A stretch of DNA of 64,000 nucleotides from Pasteurella sp030783905 (GTDB taxonomy: Bacteria; Pseudomonadota; Gammaproteobacteria; Enterobacterales; Pasteurellaceae). The notes under the pieces were generated by a model that had not been told where the DNA came from, did not search any database, and saw only the letters and a program-made list of their open reading frames with translations. Where the stretch lies: positions 1,736,001 to 1,800,000 of the forward strand of contig CP182107.1 in the NCBI GenBank assembly GCA_051122655.1, given 5' to 3'. Positions 41,924 through 50,788 of this stretch are shown here, one piece after another (positions within the stretch are counted from its first letter, which is position 1; each line of letters opens with the position of its first letter). The position numbers and the translations under genes are program-made.

Positions 41924-42913
41924 TTATTGACGCCCTTGCAGAATTTGGGTGAATTTTTTCACAATCTCTTCTTTTTCGCTCAAGATCGCTTGATAATCAA
42001 TTGGGATCGCACGACTAATCGCATCTTCTACCGTTGGCATCCCCTCTAAGGTGGCAATACCTTTTCTCACCGGTAATGTGCCCTCATGCGCAATAATGTG
42101 TTGTGCATCTTCAGACAGTAAGAAATCAATGAATTTTTTAGCTGCGGCTGGATTTTTGGTGCCTTTAAAAATGGCGGCGGGACTCGGGATCACTAACATT
42201 TCTTTTGGATAAACCAATTTAAGTTGTGCACCTTTTTTGATTTTGTCATTCGTAATGTAATCCACCGCTAAAGAGGCCAATAAATCACCTGATGCGGTAT
42301 CATCCACTACCTGACCTGAGCCTTTACCCACTTTACCTTTATTGGCTTTAATTTTTTCGAAGAATTCCCAACCAAAAGTGGATTTTAGGAGTGCCACACT
42401 CATATAAGACGTGCCAGACAAGGCCGGATTCGCAATACCAAAGGCCCCTCTGTATTTTTGTCCTGTAATCTCATCCCAACTGCTAGGCGGCTCTTTCACA
42501 AAGCGGGTATTATAGGCAATACCTAAGGTGCCTAAACGAATAGGGGTAAAAGAGCCATCAAAATCCGGAAGCGGGTTCACAATATGCGCCACTTCAGGTG
42601 ACACATACGGCTCTAACATACCGTTGGCTTTCATTTTAAAGAAATCGGGCACCTCACTGGTCCAAATCACATCTGCCATAATTTGGCCCGATTCTTTTTC
42701 CGCTGCAATTTTTGCCATCAGTTTTCCCGCGCCAGCAGATTGATAGTCCATGCTGATATCTGGATATTTTTCATTAAATTTGCTTTTTAATGCCCCAATT
42801 AAGGATTCTTTCATTGAGGTATAGACAATCAGTTTCTCATTGGCATGTGCAACACCAGTAACAGCAATACTTAACCCAAGTGCAATGATGATTGAAGATA
42901 ATTGTTTATTCAT
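41924..42913 (-). CDS. Periplasmic substrate-binding protein of the ABC importer
   Basis: Type 2 periplasmic binding protein, 329 residues, with a signal peptide ending GVAHA. KLIVYTSMKESLIGALKSKF opens the mature domain, followed by DYQSAGAGKLMAKI and DVIWTSEVPDFF. This belongs to the FbpA/AfuA superfamily often labelled 'iron(III)'. The tandem tyrosines that FbpA uses to hold ferric iron are not seen; the corresponding region reads SLAVDYITND with a single Tyr. Relatives such as AfuA bind sugar phosphates. With PgtCBA-like regulators next door, a phosphorylated organic ligand is plausible; this is inference. First gene of the operon. Confidence 0.85.
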   Translation of the reverse strand: MNKQLSSIIIALGLSIAVTGVAHANEKLIVYTSMKESLIGALKSKFNEKYPDISMDYQSAGAGKLMAKIAAEKESGQIMADVIWTSEVPDFFKMKANGMLEPYVSPEVAHIVNPLPDFDGSFTPIRLGTLGIAYNTRFVKEPPSSWDEITGQKYRGAFGIANPALSGTSYMSVALLKSTFGWEFFEKIKANKGKVGKGSGQVVDDTASGDLLASLAVDYITNDKIKKGAQLKLVYPKEMLVIPSPAAIFKGTKNPAAAKKFIDFLLSEDAQHIIAHEGTLPVRKGIATLEGMPTVEDAISRAIPIDYQAILSEKEEIVKKFTQILQGRQ

Positions 42914-42975
42914 AATCTAATCCTGCCTATTTTGTTATTGATCACAATGATAGAGGGGGAAATACAGCTAAACAC

Positions 42976-42996
42976 ATTTCACATTTTGTGTGAAAT
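42976..42996. promoter_or_regulatory. Palindrome in the importer-pgtC intergenic region
   Basis: ATTTCACA and TGTGAAAT, separated by TTTTG, form a perfect 8-base inverted repeat about 63 bases before the binding-protein gene. The 375-base gap 42914-43288 separates two divergent operons. It also carries three TGAC(T/A)CA repeats. Confidence 0.45.
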
Positions 42997-43063
42997 TCAA
43001 CCTACAATAACGTTCAACAAGACAAAAAAAAAGCACAGTCAAGGCCGTAAAAAACAGTCAGAA

Positions 43064-43171
43064 TTGACTCATTTTGATAGGCATTAATGGCTAAATTTGA
43101 CACATTTAAGCGAGACGATGTGATCTTTTCGTCATTCATCATAAAAGCACCTATAAATGACTCAAAAAATT
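43064..43171. promoter_or_regulatory. Three TGACtCA-type direct repeats upstream of pgtC-like gene
   Basis: TTGACTCATTTT (43064), TTGACACATTTA (43097) and ATGACTCAAAAA (43157) are similar words in the same orientation. The first two are 33 bases apart, three helical turns. They are candidate sites for the response regulator encoded downstream. Confidence 0.4.
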
Positions 43172-43288
43172 GCGTAACCATTTAAAATATAAATTCTATT
43201 TTTTTGAAATGGATCACAAAAAAAGCCCCCTCTCGCCGCACTATTTTGAGTAAGATGAGTCGTATCTCGGTCAATTAATGTTCTCACT

Positions 43289-44524
43289 ATGCGCACCAAA
43301 AGACAAAGATTCATCACATTCTTAACGGTTACACTCTTGGCTTTTGTTCCTCCGATAAAAGCGGAAGAATTGGTGATCGGTACAACATTTGCCTTAGAAG
43401 GTGTACAACACCTAATCAATGAATGGCATAAACAACCTGATAGTTTTCCAGTCACTACCTTAAACCGAACAAGTAGTTCATTAAGCCAGTTGTTATCGAC
43501 TGACAAAGCAAGGGAAGTCGATCTTATCCTTAGCTCATCCCCAATGCTATTTTATAATTTACAGCGTAAAAACAAGTTGGCAGCCTTACCAGACAACCTT
43601 GCCCATAACACACGCTTTTTGCCCGATCTGCTTAAACCCAACACGGTGGCCTTTGCATTATCGGGTTATGGGATGCTGTTTAATCTTCCTTTATTAGAAC
43701 AAGCCCATTTACCCTTACCGCAATCTTGGCAAGACCTCACTCATCCTAATTTGCAAGGACTCGTGATTATTAGCAGTCCCACACGTTCAGATACCAATCA
43801 CATTATGATAGAAGCCCTCTTACAACAATATGGTTGGCAACAAGGGTGGGAATTAATTGAGAAGATCATGTTGAATGTAGGCACCATTTCATCGCGGAGT
43901 TTTGGGGTGGTGGATAAAGTACAAGCGAATTTAGGTGCGGTAGGGATTACTATTGATAACTATGCACATATTTTAACTGCCCAGGCACAATCTCATTTGG
44001 CTTTTCATTATTTCCCCCACTTTCCCATTTCCCCTACGTTTATCGCCGTGGCCGCAGAGAGCGACAAAAAACCACAAGCATTCCGCTTCATTCGCTTTTT
44101 ATTGAGTCCAACCGGTCAACATATTTTAACCGACCCACAAATGAGCAAATATCCGATTATCCCACTCCCCGCGGATCATCCTAAAGCGGGATTACAGCAG
44201 CAATTATTTGCCCAGCCACCACTTAACTATCCGTTACTGATCAAACGGCAAGAATTAGTTAAATTACTCTTTGAACAACACCTAATCCATCGTTTAAATT
44301 TGCGCAAAGCGCATTGGCATTTATTACATCAAAAAGAACATGCGTTAAAACGACCGCTCCCAGAACTGCGCCATATTCTCACCGCATTACCGGTTTCTGC
44401 TGAGCAAGCGGAAGATGATGAGTATTTAACGCATTTTAATCGCAGCCAAGAATTACTTAACTGGCAACATTTTTTTATTGCCCAACAATTGGGCTTCGTT
44501 AATGCATTGGAACATCTTGAATGA
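43289..44524 (+). CDS. pgtC: PgtC-like periplasmic sensor/binding protein
   Basis: Exported protein of 411 residues resembling a type 2 periplasmic binding protein fused to an extra C-terminal helical domain. Signal peptide MRTKRQRFITFLTVTLLAFVPPIKA; LVIGTTFALEGVQHLINEW and YGMLFNLPLLEQAHLPLP are the binding-fold parts. In Salmonella, PgtC works with kinase PgtB and regulator PgtA to sense phosphoglycerates; the gene order C-B-A here repeats that set. The stop overlaps the kinase start by 4 bases (ATGA). Its ligand in this organism is not known. Confidence 0.75.
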   Translation: MRTKRQRFITFLTVTLLAFVPPIKAEELVIGTTFALEGVQHLINEWHKQPDSFPVTTLNRTSSSLSQLLSTDKAREVDLILSSSPMLFYNLQRKNKLAALPDNLAHNTRFLPDLLKPNTVAFALSGYGMLFNLPLLEQAHLPLPQSWQDLTHPNLQGLVIISSPTRSDTNHIMIEALLQQYGWQQGWELIEKIMLNVGTISSRSFGVVDKVQANLGAVGITIDNYAHILTAQAQSHLAFHYFPHFPISPTFIAVAAESDKKPQAFRFIRFLLSPTGQHILTDPQMSKYPIIPLPADHPKAGLQQQLFAQPPLNYPLLIKRQELVKLLFEQHLIHRLNLRKAHWHLLHQKEHALKRPLPELRHILTALPVSAEQAEDDEYLTHFNRSQELLNWQHFFIAQQLGFVNALEHLE

Positions 44525-46503
44525 AAAAATGGTTGAAACATTTAGATCTAAGCACCGGCTTACAACTGTCTTTTCTGATCAGTGGACTGCTTTGTCTGTT
44601 TGTGGGTGCGGTGGGACTTTATACTTGGCAACAACAACGTACCGAAATCAATTTCGCACTAGATAAAGATTTCCCCAAAGTACAAGCCGCCTTCCAAACA
44701 GAAGAACAAATTAATCTTCTCCACCATGCCTTTATTCATTTGGTTAATGTGAAAAATACTCATCAGAAAGTGGAACGTTACAATCACGCAAAACAACAAC
44801 TGGCTACCTTAAAAGAGCTGATCATTGAATTAGACGAAAATTTAGATGATGACTTGATGGATTTATTACAACAACAAGCCTACCTTTTAGAGCAAATATC
44901 ACAAAATATCACCCGAACCCTCACCTTACATGATGAACTCAATAAAATCACTTCTCAAATCAATTGGTTACATAATGATTTTCATCAGGAATTCACCGCA
45001 CTTTTGCAAGAGATGAGCTGGCAACAATCGACCCTAGCGAATACCATTGTCCGACAGCCACACAACACACAAACAATCGAGCAATTAAAAAAACGGCAAC
45101 AAGAATTGCTGTTAGTTTACGATTTCACGACTTATGAAGAACAAATTATCAGTGAATTACGCACCCAAATCGCAGACCCCAATGAAAGTAATACGATTCG
45201 ATTACATAATTATTTGAGCTATTTATCCTTATTAATTAATAACCGCATTCAGTTACTGGGGCGCCACTCCGCCACTTCAACCATTAAACAAATTTTAGAG
45301 GAATTAATTAAATTTGGCTTGAACCCACAGGCTCTACCCGCACTTTTTGCCATACGAACGGAATTAAACCAACAACGTGCGTACTTAATCCAGCAAAGTG
45401 ATAAGGTGTTTGAGGCCTTTCGCGAACAAATCAGTACGCAAGTGGGCAACAGTAAACAACAATTACATTTACTGCATAATATTGTCGAAAAAAGTAGCAC
45501 ATTGAATGGCGCATTAATTTTACTGGTGATGTTATTAGCCGGTATTTTTGTTATCGCGATTAACTTCTTTTATATTCGGTTACGTTTATTAAAACGTTTT
45601 CAACAACTTAACCATGCGGTTGTTCAATTAACCAATGGTGAACCTAATGTCAACATCGCTGTTTATGGCAATGATGAATTAGGGCGTATTGCAAAATTAT
45701 TACGTTTATTTCTGTTTGAAATGAATCAGAAAACAGAAGCATTAAAATCACGTAATCAAGTCCTCTTAGATGAAATTGAGCACCGCATTGAAGTGCAAAC
45801 CGCCTTAGAAAATACCCAAAATGAACTGACACAAGCGGCAAAACTGGCCGCTGTCGGCAAAACTTTAACCTCGATTAGCCATGAAATCACGCAACCGCTC
45901 AATGCCATGAATGCCTATTTATTTAGCGCTAAAAAAGCAGTGAGTAAACAAAATACGGCAGCTACACTAGAATATCTCAATAAAATCAATCAATTAGTTG
46001 AACGCACTGCGCTCATTATCAAGCGTTTAAGGCAATTCTCACGTCAAGGGACGGGCAAAATGCAAGCAGTCAACTTAATGGATTGTATTCAAAGTGCGTG
46101 GGAGTTATTGGAATCGCAACATAAACCACGACAAAGTCAGCTTATCTTACCAGCCCATTTACCCCTTGTTTTAGGCGAAGATGTGCTGCTCGAACAAGTC
46201 TTTGTGAATCTCTTTTTGAATGCCTTAGAGGCAATCGAGCAGCTTCCGCCTCAAATTCATATTGAAGTTGATACATATAATGAGGACGAGCTTTGTTTAT
46301 GGATAACCGACAATGGTCAAGGTTGGCCATTAACCGACAAATTATTACAACCCTTTTCCAGCAGTAAATCGATCAATTTAGGTTTAGGGCTTTCCATTAG
46401 TCAATCGATTATGGAACAATGTCAAGGCGCATTGACCATTGCCTCCACCCTCACCCATAATGCATTGGTCATATTAACATTTAAGGTGGCTCAACATGTT
46501 TAA
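44521..46503 (+). CDS. pgtB: PgtB-like membrane sensor histidine kinase
   Basis: 660 residues. Membrane segments near residues 12-36 and 325-350 enclose a long periplasmic sensor domain rich in Gln/Leu coiled coil. A HAMP-type linker leads to the phosphoacceptor box ISHEITQPLNAMNAYLF. The ATPase domain has the N box NLFLNALEAIEQ, ITDNGQGW and GLGLSISQSIM. It would receive a signal from the periplasmic PgtC-like protein and phosphorylate the response regulator whose gene overlaps it by 8 bases. Confidence 0.85.
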   Translation: MKKWLKHLDLSTGLQLSFLISGLLCLFVGAVGLYTWQQQRTEINFALDKDFPKVQAAFQTEEQINLLHHAFIHLVNVKNTHQKVERYNHAKQQLATLKELIIELDENLDDDLMDLLQQQAYLLEQISQNITRTLTLHDELNKITSQINWLHNDFHQEFTALLQEMSWQQSTLANTIVRQPHNTQTIEQLKKRQQELLLVYDFTTYEEQIISELRTQIADPNESNTIRLHNYLSYLSLLINNRIQLLGRHSATSTIKQILEELIKFGLNPQALPALFAIRTELNQQRAYLIQQSDKVFEAFREQISTQVGNSKQQLHLLHNIVEKSSTLNGALILLVMLLAGIFVIAINFFYIRLRLLKRFQQLNHAVVQLTNGEPNVNIAVYGNDELGRIAKLLRLFLFEMNQKTEALKSRNQVLLDEIEHRIEVQTALENTQNELTQAAKLAAVGKTLTSISHEITQPLNAMNAYLFSAKKAVSKQNTAATLEYLNKINQLVERTALIIKRLRQFSRQGTGKMQAVNLMDCIQSAWELLESQHKPRQSQLILPAHLPLVLGEDVLLEQVFVNLFLNALEAIEQLPPQIHIEVDTYNEDELCLWITDNGQGWPLTDKLLQPFSSSKSINLGLGLSISQSIMEQCQGALTIASTLTHNALVILTFKVAQHV

Positions 46504-47746
46504 TCCTACTTATAACGTGCTATTAATTGATGATGACTTGGATATTCTTGAGTCTTATCAGGATTTATTACAGCAAGAAGGCTATCAAGTCATGACATGT
46601 GCAGACCCGATGGATATTGTGGCGCAAATTCCACAAAACTGGATTGGCGTGATACTTTGTGATGTGTTATTACCCACTATTTCAGGTTTACAACTACTAG
46701 ATCAGATTATTCAACACGATGCTCACCTCCCCGTGATTATGATCACGGGCCACGGTGATGTCCCTATGGCCGTGGAGGCAGTCAAAAAAGGCGCTACAAA
46801 TTTTCTTGAAAAACCGATTGCGCCAGAAAATTTACTGCAGCAAGTCGCACAGGCATTGGAAAAACGCACAACTTTAATGAAAAACCGCCAATGGCAATTA
46901 GAAAAATTGACTGAAAGCTTCATTGGTCAAAGTGAGTGGATGATGGCAATGCGGCACCAATTACAAAAACTCGCCGACATTGATGTCCCCCTCTTTTTAT
47001 GGGGAGAAACGGGTACTGGACGTTATCATTCTGCGACTTACTTACATAAACTCAGTGCGCGTCAAAACGCCCCTTTTGTTTATTATGAATGTTTACCTCA
47101 AACCGATTGCAACCTAGACAGACTACTTGAGGATGTGCAACAAGGTACATTGGTAGTGAAAAATATCCATTACTTACCTCAAACGATACAACAACATTTA
47201 GCCAATGCCTTAAATATTGAAGGATGTGCATTTAGGCTGATCTTGCTCAGTGATTCATCACTTCTCACACTGATTCAAACACAACAGATCAGCTCAGAAC
47301 TGTATTATTTGTTTTTACATACACAATTTGAGTTGCTTCCCCTCAAAAAACGTCCAAGCGATATTCTGCCTATCTTTTGTCATTATGTGCATAAAAGTTG
47401 TGCTCGCTTAAATAAAGATGATGTCGAACCTAATAAAAAATTAATCCAGTATTTACTCACACAGACCTGGCCCGGTAATGTCAAAGAGCTCATCCATGTG
47501 GCAGAACTCTATGCGATTGGTCTATTTGCTGAGCAACATGCACCGATGACTGTCCCGCTTAAAACAACGCAGATCAAACCACTTGACGAACAGATCAATG
47601 AATATGAAAAACAGATCATTGAAGATGCGTTAATTTTTTATCAAGGTCGAATTAATGATGTGGCGACTTATTTGAACATTCCTCGTAAAAAACTGTATTT
47701 ACGTATGAAAAAGCATCATATCGACAAAAAGCATTATAAATGTTAG
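46496..47746 (+). CDS. pgtA: PgtA-like response regulator with degenerate AAA+ domain
   Basis: 416 residues: receiver domain with phosphorylation site Asp56 in ILCDVLLPTISG and acidic pocket LLIDDDLDI; NtrC-like central domain; C-terminal Fis-type helix-turn-helix (GRINDVATYLNIPRKKLYLRM). The central domain is eroded. The Walker A motif reads GETGTGR (Lys replaced by Arg176), the Walker B region reads TLVVKNI rather than TLFLDEI, and the GAFTGA loop for sigma-54 contact is absent. It should therefore work without sigma-54 and probably activates sigma-70 promoters, the likely targets being the divergent importer operon. Confidence 0.85.
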   Translation: MFNPTYNVLLIDDDLDILESYQDLLQQEGYQVMTCADPMDIVAQIPQNWIGVILCDVLLPTISGLQLLDQIIQHDAHLPVIMITGHGDVPMAVEAVKKGATNFLEKPIAPENLLQQVAQALEKRTTLMKNRQWQLEKLTESFIGQSEWMMAMRHQLQKLADIDVPLFLWGETGTGRYHSATYLHKLSARQNAPFVYYECLPQTDCNLDRLLEDVQQGTLVVKNIHYLPQTIQQHLANALNIEGCAFRLILLSDSSLLTLIQTQQISSELYYLFLHTQFELLPLKKRPSDILPIFCHYVHKSCARLNKDDVEPNKKLIQYLLTQTWPGNVKELIHVAELYAIGLFAEQHAPMTVPLKTTQIKPLDEQINEYEKQIIEDALIFYQGRINDVATYLNIPRKKLYLRMKKHHIDKKHYKC

Positions 47747-47910
47747 GTCACAAACTGAAAAAACAGGATGTGATGGCTTTCCATCAGGTAGGTGATTCAT
47801 TGTTATCATGCTAAATAAACATTAATCCCGCCGCTTATCACAATCTGTTTTACATCTCGCCAAAATCACTTTATTCTTTTTATCCACCATGACTTGTATC
47901 AACAATAACG

Positions 47911-48924
47911 ATGATGAAAAAAAATACATTCTTTCTTGGCTTAGCCTTTATTGCCGTCTTAACTTTTCTGGTGAATGTCCTCGCCAAAACGCCCTTTGCC
48001 CTCAACGCGAATATCAGCGCACTGACCATTGCGATTCTATTAGGTATTTTATTTGGTAATACCTTTTACCCTCAATTTTCGCAGTACACCGCACAAGGCG
48101 TGATGTTTGCCAAAGGCACCTTATTGCGCTTAGGGATTATTTTGTATGGTTTTCGCTTAACCTTACAAGAGATCAGTGACGTTGGATTCAATGCCATTGC
48201 TACTGATGCGATTATGCTAGTGAGCACGTTTTTACTGACCTTGTGGTTAGGAATACGCTATTTAAAAATGGATAAACAGATTGTGTATTTAACTGCCGGA
48301 GGTTGCAGTATTTGCGGTGCTGCCGCGATCATGTCGATGCAACCCGTGACTAAAGCCGCATCCCATCAGGTGTCGATTGCGGTCGCGGTGATTGTGATTT
48401 TCGGCACCCTTTCCATGTTTTTATATCCCATGATGTACCCTTATCTCGCTACTTGGCTAAGCGAACATCAGTTTGGTATTTATATTGGTTCGAGTGTGCA
48501 TGAAGTGGCACAAGTGTACGCAGCGGGTGGTAACATTAGCCCTGCGGTGGCAGATACCGCCGTGATCTCTAAAATGATCCGTGTGATGATGCTCGCCCCA
48601 TTCTTACTATTGGTGTCTTGGCTGCTGGCGAAGCAAAGTGACAATCCACAAACTCGTAAAATCACCATTCCTTGGTTTGCCTTTTTATTTATTTTCATGG
48701 CGGTGATCAATTCCTTTTCTCTGATTCCTGCCCATATCGTCGCTTGGATTGTGGAAATTGACGGCTTATTGCTAATCGCCGCCATGACCGCATTGGGCTT
48801 AACCACGCATATCAGCGCGATTAAACAGGCCGGCATCAAACCACTCATTCTCGGCGCATTCGTGCTATGTTGGTTAGTGATCGGTGGCTTTTTCGTGAAT
48901 GTGGGCATTAGCCAACTGCTCTAG
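47911..48924 (+). CDS. yeiH: YeiH-family (UPF0324) membrane protein, putative sulfate exporter
   Basis: 337 residues, about ten hydrophobic helices. Conserved motifs of the family are ANISALTIAILLGILFGN, LLRLGIILYGFRLTLQEI, TAGGCSICGAAAIMSM and GSSVHEVAQVYAAG. H. influenzae HI1643 is of this family. Substrate unproven; sulfate export is the database label. The ATG at 47911 has only weak ribosome-site sequence. A strong uptake-pair terminator follows. Confidence 0.85.
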   Translation: MMKKNTFFLGLAFIAVLTFLVNVLAKTPFALNANISALTIAILLGILFGNTFYPQFSQYTAQGVMFAKGTLLRLGIILYGFRLTLQEISDVGFNAIATDAIMLVSTFLLTLWLGIRYLKMDKQIVYLTAGGCSICGAAAIMSMQPVTKAASHQVSIAVAVIVIFGTLSMFLYPMMYPYLATWLSEHQFGIYIGSSVHEVAQVYAAGGNISPAVADTAVISKMIRVMMLAPFLLLVSWLLAKQSDNPQTRKITIPWFAFLFIFMAVINSFSLIPAHIVAWIVEIDGLLLIAAMTALGLTTHISAIKQAGIKPLILGAFVLCWLVIGGFFVNVGISQLL

Positions 48925-48940
48925 CCAGCCGAAAAATCAG

Positions 48941-48995
48941 AAAAGTGCGGTCAATTTCAAAAATATTTTGTGCTTTGAGAAATTGACCGCTTTTT
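48941..48995 (+). terminator. Uptake-signal terminator after yeiH
   Basis: GCGGTCAATTTC (48947-48958) pairs with GAAATTGACCGC (48979-48990), followed by TTTTT. AAGTGCGGT is at 48943. Downstream to 49135 there is only a second uptake sequence at 49111 and weak inverted repeats. Confidence 0.85.
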
Positions 48996-49135
48996 GTATC
49001 AGATAAGGTGATATCATCAATTCAGATCACGCTCGAGTCCACACGAGTGTGCTTTTTCAGGTGTTAGGGATGAGCGCTCGCTTAAGTGAAGCGCTACACT
49101 ACCCGCTAGAAAGTGCGGTTTGTTTTTTCAAGAAG

Positions 49136-49702
49136 TTAATTTTCCAGCCAATTGCGTAATAGCTGCTCGCCATGTTCGGTCATAAAAGACTCTGGATGGA
49201 ATTGCACGCCGTAAATGGGTAACAGCTTGTGCTGAAATGCCATCACCACCTCTTCGGCACACTGGGCTGTAATGGTGAGTGCGTCGGGAAAATTGTGTTC
49301 ACGGATTGCCCAAGAGTGATATAACCCAATTTGAAACTCGCTGGGGAGCCCTTGAAATAGTACAGAAGGTGACCGCACTTGCAAGCGTTGGCTACGCCCA
49401 TGACGTACCTTGTCTAAATTGTATAATTCTCCGCCAAAAAATTCGCACAAGGTTTGATGACCCAAGCATACCCCTAAAATGGATTTTGATTGGTGGTAGC
49501 GTTCCAACAGCGCAAACAATTGCGGATAAGCGCGTGGCACATCAGGACCTGGCGAAATCAGAATATGACTGTAATTAGCGACTGCGTCCACATCCAATTC
49601 TTGCACGTTGACCACCTCAAAAGGCACCGCTAATCGACGGATCACATCCACTAAATTGTAGGTAAAAGAATCTTGATTATTGATGATCAGAAGTCGTTTC
49701 AT
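49136..49702 (-). CDS. pabA: Aminodeoxychorismate synthase glutamine amidotransferase (PabA/TrpG type)
   Basis: Class I glutamine amidotransferase of 188 residues that supplies ammonia to PabB. The triad is visible: GVCLGHQTL nucleophile and GVQFHPES with His-Glu. The start MKRLLIINNQDSFTYNL at 49702 is homologous to PabA (MILLIDNYDSFTYNL); the frame extends to 49858 but that overlaps pabB's region and looks non-coding. TrpG of anthranilate synthase is nearly identical in kind, but the facing pabB favours folate synthesis. Confidence 0.82.
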   Translation of the reverse strand: MKRLLIINNQDSFTYNLVDVIRRLAVPFEVVNVQELDVDAVANYSHILISPGPDVPRAYPQLFALLERYHQSKSILGVCLGHQTLCEFFGGELYNLDKVRHGRSQRLQVRSPSVLFQGLPSEFQIGLYHSWAIREHNFPDALTITAQCAEEVVMAFQHKLLPIYGVQFHPESFMTEHGEQLLRNWLEN

Positions 49703-49810
49703 ATCTGCGCCATATTCCATTGCGAAAGAAGGCAAAGTATAAAGGAAAATGCGGATTTTTGTTTGATTTTCCGTTACACTTTGCCTTATTTTTTCAATTG
49801 TAGCTAATTT

Positions 49811-50785
49811 ATGTCTTTCCACGCTTTTATTCAACAAGCCAATCATTATGGTGAACAACGCCTGCCTTTTTTCTTTCTAATTGACTTTGAACAGCAACAA
49901 CCGATCCTTTGCCCATTAACACAGGCGGCAGACTTGGGCCTCTTTTTTTCGATACGAGGTCAGCAGAATGTCAATTGGCAGGCAGAAACGCCTTGTGATC
50001 CTTTTACGTTACATAAATTTCCAATGGCAAAAACGGATTATCTGCGTGGCTTTGACTTGGTGCAAAAAGAGTTGCAAAAAGGTAATTCTTATTTGTTGAA
50101 TCTCACCTATCCGACTGAAATTAACATGAATTGGCGTTTGGAACAGGTGTTTCAACAAACGACAGCCCCTTATAAATTGTACTATCGGGATCGCTTTGTG
50201 TGCTTTTCACCCGAATGCTTTGTCAATATCCATCAAAATCACATTTATACTTACCCGATGAAAGGCACTATTGATGCTACCTTGCCTGAAGCGGAAAAAC
50301 GCTTGTTAGATTCTGATAAAGAGCGGCAAGAACATTACACCATTGTAGATTTGATGCGCAATGATTTGGCGACGGTCGCCGAGAAAGTGGAAGTGACACG
50401 CTTTCGTTATGTGGAAAAAATTCAGACACAAAAAGGGGCAATTTTGCAGACAAGTTCGGAAATCCGTGGCAATTTGGCAGACAATTGGCAAGCCCGCATT
50501 GGCACGATGTTAGCCACCTTGTTGCCTGCAGGCTCGATTAGTGGGGCACCAAAAGAAAAAACGGTGCACATTATTCAAGCCGCCGAGCAACAGCCACGTG
50601 GTTATTACACTGGGATTTTTGGGCTGTTCGATGGCGAATCGTTACAAAGTGCCGTGGCAATTCGCTTTATTGAGCAAGTGGACGATAAATTTATTTTCCG
50701 CAGCGGTGGCGGGATTACGATTCTCAGCGAGTTAGAAGACGAGTACCAAGAATTGATCCAAAAAGTGTATGTACCAGTAGGATAA
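49811..50785 (+). CDS. pabB: Aminodeoxychorismate synthase component I (short PabB)
   Basis: Chorismate-binding subunit making 4-amino-4-deoxychorismate for folate. The 324-residue protein is shorter than E. coli PabB (453), lacking much of the N-terminal subdomain; short forms like this occur in H. influenzae. Visible are YLRGFDLVQKELQKGNSYLLNLT, YPMKGTI, HYTIVDLMRNDLATVA, PAGSISGAPKEKTVHIIQ and GYYTGIFGLFDGE. pabA is divergent (108-base gap). The next gene begins within a base or four of its stop, so pabB and pabC are coupled. Confidence 0.9.
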   Translation: MSFHAFIQQANHYGEQRLPFFFLIDFEQQQPILCPLTQAADLGLFFSIRGQQNVNWQAETPCDPFTLHKFPMAKTDYLRGFDLVQKELQKGNSYLLNLTYPTEINMNWRLEQVFQQTTAPYKLYYRDRFVCFSPECFVNIHQNHIYTYPMKGTIDATLPEAEKRLLDSDKERQEHYTIVDLMRNDLATVAEKVEVTRFRYVEKIQTQKGAILQTSSEIRGNLADNWQARIGTMLATLLPAGSISGAPKEKTVHIIQAAEQQPRGYYTGIFGLFDGESLQSAVAIRFIEQVDDKFIFRSGGGITILSELEDEYQELIQKVYVPVG

Positions 50786-50788
50786 GTG

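Noticed and set aside
41924..42913. Ferric-iron binding protein (FbpA) annotation
   Set aside because: The tandem tyrosines that FbpA uses to bind iron are not visible and the neighbouring regulators suggest a phosphorylated ligand. I keep only the superfamily assignment.
49136..49702. Anthranilate synthase component II (TrpG)
   Set aside because: Cannot be fully excluded by sequence, but adjacency to pabB and pabC favours PabA.
49703..49858. N-terminal extension of pabA
   Set aside because: It would overlap the start of pabB and shows no similarity to PabA; the internal ATG aligns with homologues.
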